64,000 bases of DNA, from NCBI RefSeq assembly GCF_026314945.1, contig NZ_CP111121.1, positions 4,960,001 through 5,024,000 of the forward strand. Direction: 5' to 3'. Source of the stretch: Chryseobacterium fluminis. Lineage in GTDB: Bacteria; Bacteroidota; Bacteroidia; Flavobacteriales; Weeksellaceae. Made by a program: the position numbers and the translations under genes. Below the pieces are notes generated by a model. That model was not told where the DNA came from. It saw only the letters and a list, made by a program, of their open reading frames with translations, and made no database searches. Positions 17,677 to 25,766 of this stretch are shown here, in pieces (the stretch's first letter is position 1; each line of letters starts with the position of its first letter).

Positions 17677-18037
17677 TTTTTGAATTTCACAATTATCTAC
17701 GAAAAAATCTGAAAGGAAAATTTTTATTACAAAAAAGAATCCGGATAAGATTATTATTAGTATAATATTTTAAACTTCATTATTTAGTTATGAATTTTTA
17801 TAACCATAAACCAAATCTAGGCCATCATAAGATATTACAAATAAGAATAACTAAATGTGGATATACGTATAACATTCCAGAATCAGTTAAGCTAACAAAA
17901 TTATTTCTGCAATAATAAAAAATAATATATGAAAATACCTACACTGCAATCTTAAGGAATTATTATATATCAAAACTAAAATCCGTCTTGATGGCTGGTC
18001 TCCAGACGTAGCTTTTTTTATGGGTCAGACATAGAGT
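17677..18037. mobile_element. Spacer containing an IS150-like end fragment
   Basis: At 17858-17900 the sequence TGGATATACGTATAACATTCCAGAATCAGTTAAGCTA matches, with several changes, the inverted right end of the element at 12995-14246. The left end was not found nearby, so it is a solitary, decayed terminus. Nothing else is recognised in this 360-bp spacer. Confidence 0.6.
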
Positions 18038-18310
18038 TTAATTTTTAATAAGCCTACCATATTCACTTTGGCTAAGAGCTTCCATAAATTTAATATATTC
18101 TTTAAAGTTACTTATTTTTACATGCGTAATTGTTAAATATTCTTCATCACCCGTCGCAATATAGCTCAAATCCATTGAACTAAAGGACTGGTTTGAAATA
18201 GACATCATATATTCAATGACTTTTAATATTTTCACTCCTTGGCAGTGTTGCAATTCAGATTTTTCTTTACCGATGACTACAGGAATTGCTTTTACATTAA
18301 TTATATTCAT
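18038..18310 (-). CDS. Small hypothetical protein
   Basis: 90 residues beginning MNIINVKAIPVVIGKEKSEL and ending in a helix-rich stretch (FKEYIKFMEALSQSEYGRLIKN). There is no signal peptide or membrane segment. Composition and periodicity look like a real small cytosolic protein, but no family is recognised. It is isolated among remnants. Confidence 0.5.
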   Translation of the reverse strand: MNIINVKAIPVVIGKEKSELQHCQGVKILKVIEYMMSISNQSFSSMDLSYIATGDEEYLTITHVKISNFKEYIKFMEALSQSEYGRLIKN

Positions 18311-18366
18311 ATTACCATTATTAAAGATGAAAAGTAAACGTTGATTAGTACAAAATAATAATTATA

Positions 18367-18392
18367 AAAGCCACTTCAATCGAAATGGCTTC
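18367..18392. repeat. Cassette-type hairpin
   Basis: AAGCCACTTC pairs with GAAATGGCTT with one mismatch across a four-base loop. It resembles the other intergenic hairpins (R1-R5) but lacks the ACAAATGATGAA tail, having AAATTTGAAT instead, as at 23599. Confidence 0.5.
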
Positions 18393-18485
18393 TTAAAATT
18401 TGAATAAGTTATTTTTTGCTCTAAATATATTTTTCAAAAATTGTACCATTCATTGCAATTTAAATAATCTCAAAAAACGATAACT

Positions 18486-18886
18486 ATGGCAGAAATTCAA
18501 AGAAATAGTATTGGTCTTTCAAGAGAATATTTTGTAGCAGCAGAACTGCTTTGAAGAGGATTTAGTGTAGGAATTGCAATGGGAAATGCAAAATCAATCG
18601 ATATTCTTTCAGAAAAAGATAAAAAACAATTTCTTATTCAAGTTAAAGCTATTTTCAAAAGGACAAATATAGAATGCCCATTAATGAAGGATAAAATTAA
18701 CTTGGGCCACTAATATATTTGTAAATCTTAATGGAGATGGCACCTGCGGATTTTTATATTGCTACAGGTAGAGAAGTATATGACAAATGCAAGCAGTATT
18801 CAACGAGAGGCATTGTGGATCTTTCATCATTAAATGGTGATGAATTCCTAAGTAATTGGAAAAAACTTGAAGTAGACTCTTTCTAA
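18486..18886 (+). pseudogene. Nuclease-fold (PD-(D/E)XK-like) protein, interrupted
   Basis: It begins MAEIQRNSIGLSREYFVAAELL, meets TGA at 18555, and continues RGFSVGIAMGNAKSIDILSEKDKKQFLIQVKAIFKR. After a shift it reads ADFYIATGREVYDKCKQYSTRGIVDLSSLNGDEFLSNWKKLE to a stop at 18884. The SIDILS...QFLIQVKA segment fits the D...(E/Q)xK core of restriction-endonuclease-like folds. The leader CTCAAAAAACGAT precedes the ATG by six bases. At least two lesions make it inactive. Confidence 0.6.
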
Positions 18887-18898
18887 AATCTAAAAACC

Positions 18899-19080
18899 AT
18901 GGAAAATTTAATTAAGGCATTACAAATATTTCTAAAATATAAAAACTACTTATTGTGACCATGATACCGTGATTATATATGATATTGATTTTGATGAAGT
19001 TACTTTAGCAGATCGAGAACAACTAATTAAATTAGGTATTTCGGTCTGAAGATGAATGTTGGATGTCATATAGATTTTGA
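18899..19080 (+). pseudogene. Small protein remnant downstream of the nuclease-fold pseudogene
   Basis: It starts MENLIKALQIFLKYKNYL and, after shifts, reads TYCDHDTVIIYDIDFDEVTLADREQLIKLG and SEDECWMSYRF to a stop at 19078. The pieces make one coherent small acidic protein of about 60 residues, broken by at least two indels. It is 12 bp behind the previous pseudogene, so the two were probably co-transcribed. Function is unknown. Confidence 0.5.
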
Positions 19081-19750
19081 AATTAATCTCACAAGACAAT
19101 ATTTAAAAAAGTTTGCAGCTTAGTTCCCGAATAACATAATTAGATATAGCTTACCATGGATCCGGGGAAGCTATCCAGCTGAGATTATTTTCTATAAAAT
19201 AAACAGAATAAGTATTCTACTTGTAATTATTTTTGTGAAGTTTCATGATGCGCCGATTCTCGTATTAGATAGATTTTATGAGTTGTCAAGCTGCCAATCC
19301 TGCAGAAAATATCATCTTGTAAAAATTAACCGGGTTAAAACTAATTATCTGATCAGATCCTAATAGTTTGCTCCAGAGATTTGTATGTCATAAAAAAAAT
19401 CGGATTCAAAATTCATACCTTAAACTTATGCTATGTAAATACAAATAAATTATGGCTAATGAATAATTTAAGAATGGAAAAAAATCTACTTTTATGTAAT
19501 TTTCTAACCTTTTTAAACTCATAAGACAGAGATTATCAGAATTGTGTACTAACAAAGTTAGCAACTCTTGTTGATTTTAAATTACTGAAATATCTCGAAA
19601 TGCTTAAATATTTTAAGTCATCAGAATAGCATTTAATTTTAATAGTAACCCCTGGTGTAATAACTCTGATTCTTCGGGATAATCATAAGCAATATTTCAG
19701 TTATTACCTGGCACATTAATTGTTTAATTTGACTTAAAAATTTTAGAAAA
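19081..19750. other. Spacer with an inverted copy of the 8721 IS-end-like 18-mer
   Basis: About 670 bp with no recognisable gene. CTAACAAAGTTAGCAACT at 19549-19566 is the exact reverse complement of 8721-8738. The core CTAAC-TTT-GTTAG is itself nearly self-complementary, so part of the match is expected. The flanking AGTTG/CAACT bases extend it. Confidence 0.45.
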
Positions 19751-20461
19751 ATGAAAAAAATTTACACGCTTATCTTTATCACTATTAATGCATTATTATT
19801 TTCCCAACTTATCAATCCTCAGCAACTGTTGAATAAAGACTGGCGTCTGGAGAAAATCGTAAAATCCGGTGTAGAAATGTTGCCACCCCCGCCGATAACA
19901 GTCCTAACATCAAACCTGAGCTATATTAGCTCACTGGATAAATACAGTTTCAATCCCAGATATTATAATTCCGGCAACTGCCTGCTCACTTTTACATCGG
20001 GCGAGAATGCTTTTACCTTTAGTTATTCACAAGTACCTTTTGTCTATTCTGGGGACAATGCAGATGCTGTTAATAATTATGATGAGATGATGTTAGATTT
20101 TTTCCTTGATTACAGTATGCAGAAGTACTTCTATGACTATGGTGAAGCTGCGGGCATCTATTTTCTGACCATCACCAATCCAGCGGGAGACAAAATGTAT
20201 TTTAAAAGTCTGCTATCACTTTCCACGACAGAACTGACAGTTGAACAGCTGAAGTTGTATCCTAATCCAGTAACTGACTTTATAGCAATTAATGCTCAAC
20301 AAAAAATTATGTCTGTCCAAATTACTGATGTTTCTGGAAAAGTTATCTTGACCGATTACCCGATGAAAAAGCAGGTAAGACTCAACGTACAGGAATTGCT
20401 GGTTGGAGTCTACTACATTTCGATTAATAATGAGAAGACATATCGTTTTATCAAAAAATAA
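19751..20461 (+). CDS. T9SS type A sorting-domain secreted protein
   Basis: A 236-residue protein. The signal peptide MKKIYTLIFITINALLFSQ is followed by LLNKDWRLEKIVKSG, a lipocalin/META-like start often seen in flavobacterial secreted proteins. The last 75 residues (LKLYPNPVTDFIAINAQ...VQITDVSGKVI...GVYYISI...TYRFIKK) are a typical type IX secretion C-terminal signal, which is removed when the cargo is exported or attached to the surface. The role of the middle domain is unknown. It is a single gene with the 171-bp repeat downstream. Confidence 0.88.
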   Translation: MKKIYTLIFITINALLFSQLINPQQLLNKDWRLEKIVKSGVEMLPPPPITVLTSNLSYISSLDKYSFNPRYYNSGNCLLTFTSGENAFTFSYSQVPFVYSGDNADAVNNYDEMMLDFFLDYSMQKYFYDYGEAAGIYFLTITNPAGDKMYFKSLLSLSTTELTVEQLKLYPNPVTDFIAINAQQKIMSVQITDVSGKVILTDYPMKKQVRLNVQELLVGVYYISINNEKTYRFIKK

Positions 20462-20546
20462 GTTAAAGTTAGCTTACGATAAAAAGATTTAGTTATTTGA
20501 TTTTTTATAAAAAACAGGATAAATTGGAAAAAACCTACAAATTTAA

Positions 20547-20717
20547 CGATAGTCTTCCTTAATATTCTTGTAAGCATTATTTACAATATGCCTGGTTATT
20601 TAGAAAATAAAAGCTCCAGCTCAAAACTGGAGCTTAATACAAATGATGAAAAATAATTTATTACTAAGAATAAATACATAGTAATTAATTCATTATAAAT
20701 ATAGTAAAACAAATTAA
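20547..20717. repeat. 171-bp dispersed repeat, copy 2, with hairpin R3
   Basis: It is nearly identical to 11191-11361. The hairpin AGCTCCAG with CTGGAGCT (20609-20635) is followed by ATACAAATGATGAA. In copy 1 the stem has one mismatch and here it is perfect, so the stem differences look partly compensatory. It lies about 85 bp after the T9SS gene and could terminate it. Confidence 0.75.
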
Positions 20718-20895
20718 TATAGGCTCAGTGCATTCAAATAATTGCAGGAAAATTATTTCAAGTGTTTTTTTTGTTTATCTGGGACTTTTCCTCTTATTGT
20801 CAATTTTTAAAGAGGTTTGAGATTACTTTAATGCAGTTATAATAACCTGTCGTATCCATAAGTTATTTTTTTCTTTATTTGCTTTAACTCGTTCT

Positions 20896-21018
20896 ATGAA
20901 AACTTATAAATTTTTCTATTATTTTTTTATTACTTATAATAAGGAGTTAAAGTTAAAACTTAGGTAACGAAAAGATTAATTAACTGGAAATAGTATAAAA
21001 TCGCAAAAAATGATCATC
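20896..21018 (+). pseudogene. Degenerate small-gene module, copy 3
   Basis: It starts ATGAAAACTTATAAATTTTTC, has a hydrophobic run, and then AAGGAGTTAAAGTTAAAACTTAGG, which aligns with AAGGAGTCAAAGTTGGAATCTTGG of copy 1. A GCAAAAAATGATCATC motif closes it, in the position of the CTCAAAAAACGAT leader. It is the most decayed copy. Confidence 0.3.
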
Positions 21019-21080
21019 ATTAATAGATGCTTGCAAAGCTTTTATATTAAAAGATCGACGATATAGTTGTTACTTACAAA

Positions 21081-21340
21081 TTGAAAAATAAATATACTCG
21101 AGATTTAAGGTTTTTTATACTAATCCTAGTATTTTTTGCAATGGTTGTTTATTTAATATCAATTGGCACGAAAGAATATAATAGCAAAAATAAAGTTTTA
21201 GACTACGAATTGAATTTCGAAGGTAATGTGATTGACATTAGTGAGCCAAATAACGATGCATTTGGCATAATAACCTTACGCCTCACTAAAAGTAGTGCTT
21301 AAAATTTCAATAAAATTTTAAACGAAGGAATTTATCCCTA
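21081..21340 (+). pseudogene. Small membrane-anchored protein gene, stopped and truncated by a mobile derivative
   Basis: From TTG at 21081 it encodes LKNKYTRDLRFFILILVFFAMVVYLISIG (one transmembrane helix) and an exported segment (YELNFEGNVIDISEPNNDAFGIITLRLTKSSA) to TAA at 21300. The frame stays open beyond the stop (NFNKILNEGIYPY) right up to the 210-bp element at 21341, so the ancestral gene was longer. Its product type is a small N-terminally anchored protein of unknown function. Confidence 0.5.
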
Positions 21341-21550
21341 TGGATATGCAAATAGATATTCCAGTATCAGTTAAGCTACATTTTGATAGCAATTCCGAGT
21401 TCTTGTGCGAGTTCTGAGATATTAGTTCGCTCATTGCTCAGTTGAACGGCTTTGATTTTAAAAGCTGGATCGTATATTTTTCGCTCTCGTTCCATAGTTA
21501 AATTAAGGTTTTATGCTTAATTTTTACTGGACGCTAAGTTAGTATATCCA
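21341..21550 (-). mobile_element. 210-bp internally deleted IS150-like derivative (MITE-like)
   Basis: Both termini of the IS at 12995-14246 are present, inverted: TGGATATGCAAAT...CCAGTATCAGTTAAGCTA at the left and TACTGGACGCTAAGTTAGTATATCCA at the right. Between them is only the start of OrfA joined to the CTATCAAAATGTAGC string of the right end. The joining string matches copy 2 (61840), not the ten-base-shorter copy 1. With both ends intact it could be moved in trans by a full-length transposase. Confidence 0.9.
21376..21495 (-). CDS. Mini-OrfA encoded by the IS derivative (39 residues)
   Basis: Intact frame MERERKIYDP...LSNERTNISELAQELGIAIKM, stop. It keeps the beginning of the OrfA helix-turn-helix but not the leucine-zipper or slippery site. 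Whether it is translated is unknown. A truncated OrfA could act as a competitor for terminal repeats, as OrfA does in some IS3-family elements. Confidence 0.4.
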   Translation of the reverse strand: MERERKIYDPAFKIKAVQLSNERTNISELAQELGIAIKM

Positions 21551-21641
21551 TAATATTTATAACTACAGCTATTGTTAAAATGATAGTAAACATTTTAATA
21601 CATCTTTTATTATCCAAAGAGAATTTTTTATTATTAATCAT
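21551..21641 (-). pseudogene. N-terminal fragment of a membrane protein, cut by the IS derivative
   Basis: From ATG at 21641 leftwards: MINNKKFSLDNKRCIKMFTIILTIAVVINIM, a basic start and one hydrophobic helix. It then runs into the mobile derivative, where it ends at a stop. The rest of the gene is absent on the other side. Confidence 0.35.
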
Positions 21642-22504
21642 ATTTTTTTTGAAATATAATTACTGTTTTTTAATAATTCAAAGATATTAATTTAATTTTC
21701 AGTAAAACTGAAGATTTTGAAATAGTTTTTGGGGAAGATTACAAAGGAGTTCAAGTATTCACAGGTTTTCTATATTAATTAATCAAATTAATTTCCATAG
21801 CCTGATGAGGTTTTGGGTTGTAATAAATAAGAGTATACTGATGTTTATTTAAAAAAGAGAAAATCTCCAGTTTTGAACTGGAGATTAAAAACACAAATGA
21901 TGAAAAAAAATTATTAACAGATATTGACTATCTATTAATTTTATTCATGTCAAAGATAATAAAATGAATTGTAATTTAAAACAATTACTTTTATTATTAA
22001 GATTTATTTAATGATCGTCTGCATAATGCTAGAGAGACAAACTTATATAGATGTAAGATTGATATATACAATATCTGTAGTCACTATAGTTGATACATTA
22101 CATTAATTCAATAAAAAGCAGCTACCACTGGAAGCCGTTTGTAAGGCCAATACAAAGATTAATCTTTTAAAATCTTTTGAGAAATAATTTTATTGTTGAT
22201 AACTCCTGTCACGATACAATTCCTTTTTGCAGTTCTGTAATATCAAGTTTGCCATTGTTGCTTACTAAATTAATTTGTTCTTATAAGCTGTCCTGAATGA
22301 GTATAAATTTTTCACATCTTTTACCTCAGTATGAAAAATAATTTCATTATTTTTTACGAGCGAATTTTTTATGAAATTACTAGAGACAGAGCTGTGTGAT
22401 ATCATTTATATTCAATGAGCCTGATGATGACTGGGGGTGGGCGGGGTTTATGTAAAATCGACTGAATTATTGTTTGTATCTTCATCCGTCCTACTGATTA
22501 AATT
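21642..22504. other. Spacer with cassette hairpin R4 and a faint transposase OrfA trace
   Basis: ATCTCCAGTT (from 21862) pairs perfectly with AACTGGAGAT, followed by AACACAAATGATGAA. On the minus strand around 22215-22300 a trace reads SNNGKLDITELQKGI, comparable with SNERTNISELARELGI of IS150-like OrfA but very decayed. No intact gene was seen. Confidence 0.45.
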
Positions 22505-23022
22505 CAAAATGGTATATGAGGAGCAGTTCCTGAACCTTCGTGCTGACCAGCAAGTCCGTATCCTACGAAATCTAAAACATTGGATGCCGTAGGTTCTATA
22601 ACCATTGTTGCATTACTCGCTAAAGCAACTTTGCCTGAAGTAAGTGCAAGACCTAATCCAACTCCGACGTCAGTCGAGCCATCGAATCCTAAAACAACAG
22701 TAACAATAAGATTTGGATTAATTAAATTAATAAGGCCACCAAGACCTTCACCACCTTGCTGAATTAAGTAAGTTTGCTCAGGAGTGAGTGTTATTGATGG
22801 AATGTAATAATATTGTGTAAAACTGCCATTCGCAGAACCATTTAGTAATATTACGCCTATTAACGGAGGCAGTAGCAGTTCCTATGTTTTTTAGTTGTAT
22901 AAATCATTTTTCATGGCCGCACCTAAAATATAACCACCTGTGTGGATTTCATTAATAACGATCTGAGCATTTGTAAATGCTATTATCAAGACAAGTCCGA
23001 TAAGGGTAAAAATTTTTTTCGT
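22505..23022 (-). pseudogene. Lamin-tail-domain secreted protein, decayed
   Basis: Reading leftwards from 23022, an ACG sits where the start codon should be, then KKIFTLIGLVLIIAFTNAQIVINEIHTGGYILGAAMKND, a signal peptide and the VINEI start of a lamin-tail (LTD) domain. Frame changes and stops follow. The end is well kept: TQYYYIPSITLTPEQTYLIQ, VVLGFDGSTDVGVGLGLAL, SNVLDFVGYGLAGQHEGSG, stop at 22505. Lost start codon plus indels make it a pseudogene. LTD proteins of Bacteroidota are exported and often fused to nucleases or sorting domains. Confidence 0.7.
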
Positions 23023-24614
23023 GATAATATAATTTTTTTTGGCTATTGTAATTTATACAAAATAAATACCATATATATAATAATTGGTAGATTTTTGTGT
23101 CAATTTTGCACTTAATACAGTTTTAATTTAACTAAATCATGATCACGCTATCAAAGTAAATCTGTGAAAATTACGGAATATTTCATGATACAAGAGAACT
23201 GTATAACGATCTTGGAAAAGTACAGCCGAGTTACTGTAATTGTCAATTCTCCAGCAGGTACTAATGAAAATTTAATGTTGAAAATCATCTTCCTGATGCC
23301 CCTCATTCCTATGTCGGCTTTTATCCGATAATTGAGAAATTGAAATTTATGATTATTTTAATCGATTATACTTCGGAGACTTCATTTGCAACTTCGTACA
23401 AAGTAAATTGTTAAAAGCTATGGTGAAATAACTCAAATAAAGTTAATAGAATAATTCAGGCCAGATGAAAAATTATTATCATACATATATATATCATACT
23501 TCCTTATTATCAATTCAATACATTGTATAAAAAGTGTGATTGAATTTGAAGCAATTACCTCTGCACCGATTCAATGGGTTTTAATATAAAAAAACATACA
23601 GCCATCTCAAATGAGATGGCTGAACGAAATTTGAATTACTATTATTTGTGTTGTATTGATATGTTTTAGTGAATCAAAAAATGTACCAAATTCATAAATT
23701 ATTGAATATTATTTAAATTAGATGTATGTATTGCTCCTGATATGATTCTTTAGGAAAATTTTCGAGCTGTCCAGATAAATAACAACTAATCTCTACATAT
23801 ATTTACGGTAGAATAGACCATTGTTGATCTATAAATTAAAATACTTACGAATTTGTAATAAGGGAAATATAGATCTGATATAAACTGGAAAAAAAAAGAT
23901 AGGATAGGAACATACCGTGAAAATAGATAATGTTATGGTTGATTTATACGGTAATTTAATTAATGTAGAATCCGTTTGGCGATTAATTCTTTTGAAATAT
24001 AAAGTCGACTATAGTCAGCAACTATATTTCTTACGACCTGTATCCAGAGATTCTGGTACTGATCATAATTCTGAATACAATTGATCAATTTAAATCTCTC
24101 ATTTCTACGCCAAAATTCGGCCTGTCCAATAAAAGGATCGAATGACATCGAGATTACCAACCAACAGGGATTACTGATTACTACTAAAATACTATCTGCA
24201 ATCACCGCAACTGAGAAAGCCGTTTATGATAATGATTGTCTGTAATTTATAAATATAAGTCAGAACATTGCTCCTGACAGGTTGTCCATCTTACACTCAA
24301 AGATACCCTAATTAATTCAGCATCAAAAATACTGATCTGGGGCTGGAGAGCAGTCAGCGGAATTTTTTCAGACCAAAACAGCAATAAATAATAAGAGTCA
24401 TATCGATAATAAATTGAAAGAAACTTTTATTGATCTACCTGAATTAAAATAGAAGAGGAACTTGAGATTTCATATTGGAATCTTCAGGAAGAGATAGCCC
24501 AGCCACCAAAATTATAAAGTGACGCTGATCTCATATCAGCAAAGGACAGGCAGGAAGATCGATGAGTCAGGAATGTAAGAGAGCCATTTCAAATATTGGT
24601 TTTTGGCACCTCAG
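23023..24614. other. Long decayed region with cassette hairpin R5
   Basis: About 1.6 kb without an intact gene. CAGCCATCTCA (from 23599) pairs perfectly with TGAGATGGCTG, resembling the other cassette hairpins. Short coherent peptides appear (VENHLPDAPHSYVGFYPIIEKLKF near 23280-23350; SNDIEITNQQGLLITTKILSAITATEKAVYDN near 24130-24230), but frames break constantly and no family could be assigned. Confidence 0.4.
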
Positions 24615-24809
24615 CTAACCATATCTTCCATCATTGAAATCAGATTGTTCATATTTTTTCATTGTATTTGAAATCAACAATTATTCTGACCAACAATACA
24701 TTAACGGAACAAATGGTCCCGTTCTTTCAATCAAGATTTTTGATTCATCATTTTTGTCAGGAAATGCAGAACCTATCAGTAGCGTATCTCCATAATCGCC
24801 CCAAAACAT
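24615..24809 (-). pseudogene. Small immunity-like protein gene with an internal stop
   Basis: From ATG at 24809 leftwards: MFWGDYGDTLLIGSAFPDKNDES, ILIERTGPFVPLMYCWSE, one in-frame TAA, then LLISNTMKKYEQSDFNDGRYG and a stop at 24615. The total of 65 codons keeps one phase throughout, so a single nonsense change separates it from an intact gene. The sequence style (GDYGDTLLIG, ERTGPFVP) recalls small cytosolic proteins near polymorphic toxin loci. That is an impression, not an assignment. Confidence 0.45.
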
Positions 24810-24894
24810 TTTTTTGTTTTAAATGATATAAAAGTTCATTCTTATAATTACTCTTTAATTTAGAATATTTCTTGTAAATTTCAAATTGTAAAAT

Positions 24895-25004
24895 GTTGGC
24901 TTGCTGATGCTGTGTTCCCGGCAAATCTCATTCACTGTTTTAATAGATTTTAGTTTAGAAAGAATCTTTAAATCTGGCGTTCTGAAAATTTACTGTTTTT
25001 TCAT
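24895..25004 (-). pseudogene. IS3-type OrfA N-terminal remnant
   Basis: After a GGAGG-like ribosome site the minus strand begins MKK at 25004. With stops and shifts it reads FRTPDLKILSKLKSIKTVNEICREHSISKPT, the helix-turn-helix start of an IS3-family OrfA. The rest of the element is missing. It lies immediately upstream of the seven-gene LemA operon. Confidence 0.6.
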
Positions 25005-25202
25005 TGTCCTCCAAATTTAAAAACTATCTCCTTAAATGTTCAGCTTTTGTGGGAAAATTAAAGATTGTCTTTTGTAGACCATATAATTTCAGACTTTTAT
25101 ATCTTAAACTCATTTTGTATCATGAATCTTGTAGACTAAAAAGAATTTCCAACATTTTTCTTTTCATTTTGGTATTTTTTTTAACTTGTAAAAAAATAAA
25201 TA

Positions 25203-25757
25203 ATGATTACAATCGGAATTATCGTTGCCATTTTGGCTATTGCTATCATTTGGGCAATCTCGGTTTACAACGGATTGGTAAATAAAAGAGTCAATGTGCA
25301 GGAGGGGTGGAGCTCTATAGACGTGTTTCTGAAAAAGAGAAATGATTTGGTTCCCAATCTTGTAGAGACGGTGAAAGGTTATGCTTCACACGAATCGTCT
25401 GTTTTGCAAAATGTTGTGGAAGCCAGAAATCTTTCCGGCAAAGCGCAAAGCGCAAAAGAACAGGGTGTAGCGGAATCTACGATGCAAAATGCAATGATGA
25501 ATCTATTTGCGGTGGCAGAAAACTATCCGGACTTGAAAGCCAACAGTAATTTCATCTCTCTTCAGCAGGATTTGAACGCCCTTGAAGATGATATCGAAAT
25601 GGCGAGAAGATATTACAACGGAACAGTAAAGGAAAATAATGTTGCGATCGAGGTTTTCCCTTCCAACATGATTGCAAATACCTTCAAATTTGAGAAAGCG
25701 GAATTTTTTGAAATTCAAAATGTGAGCGAACGCGAGGTGGCCCAAGTTAAGTTCTAA
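25203..25757 (+). CDS. LemA family protein
   Basis: A 184-residue protein with an N-terminal membrane helix (ITIGIIVAILAIAIIWAIS) and the LemA signature (YNGLVNKRVNVQEGWSSIDVFLKKRNDLVPNLVETVKGYASHE). The helical body ends EDDIEMARRYYNGTVKENNVAIEVFPSNMIANTFKFEKAEFFEI. LemA proteins are membrane-tethered helical bundles of unknown biochemical role. This is the first gene of a seven-gene operon, followed after nine bases by a glycosyltransferase, which suggests an envelope function. Confidence 0.93.
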   Translation: MITIGIIVAILAIAIIWAISVYNGLVNKRVNVQEGWSSIDVFLKKRNDLVPNLVETVKGYASHESSVLQNVVEARNLSGKAQSAKEQGVAESTMQNAMMNLFAVAENYPDLKANSNFISLQQDLNALEDDIEMARRYYNGTVKENNVAIEVFPSNMIANTFKFEKAEFFEIQNVSEREVAQVKF

Positions 25758-25766
25758 CTTCTGATA

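Noticed and set aside
25004..25285. Plus-strand frame overlapping the LemA start
   Set aside because: Out of frame with LemA, low-complexity, and preceded by transposase debris.
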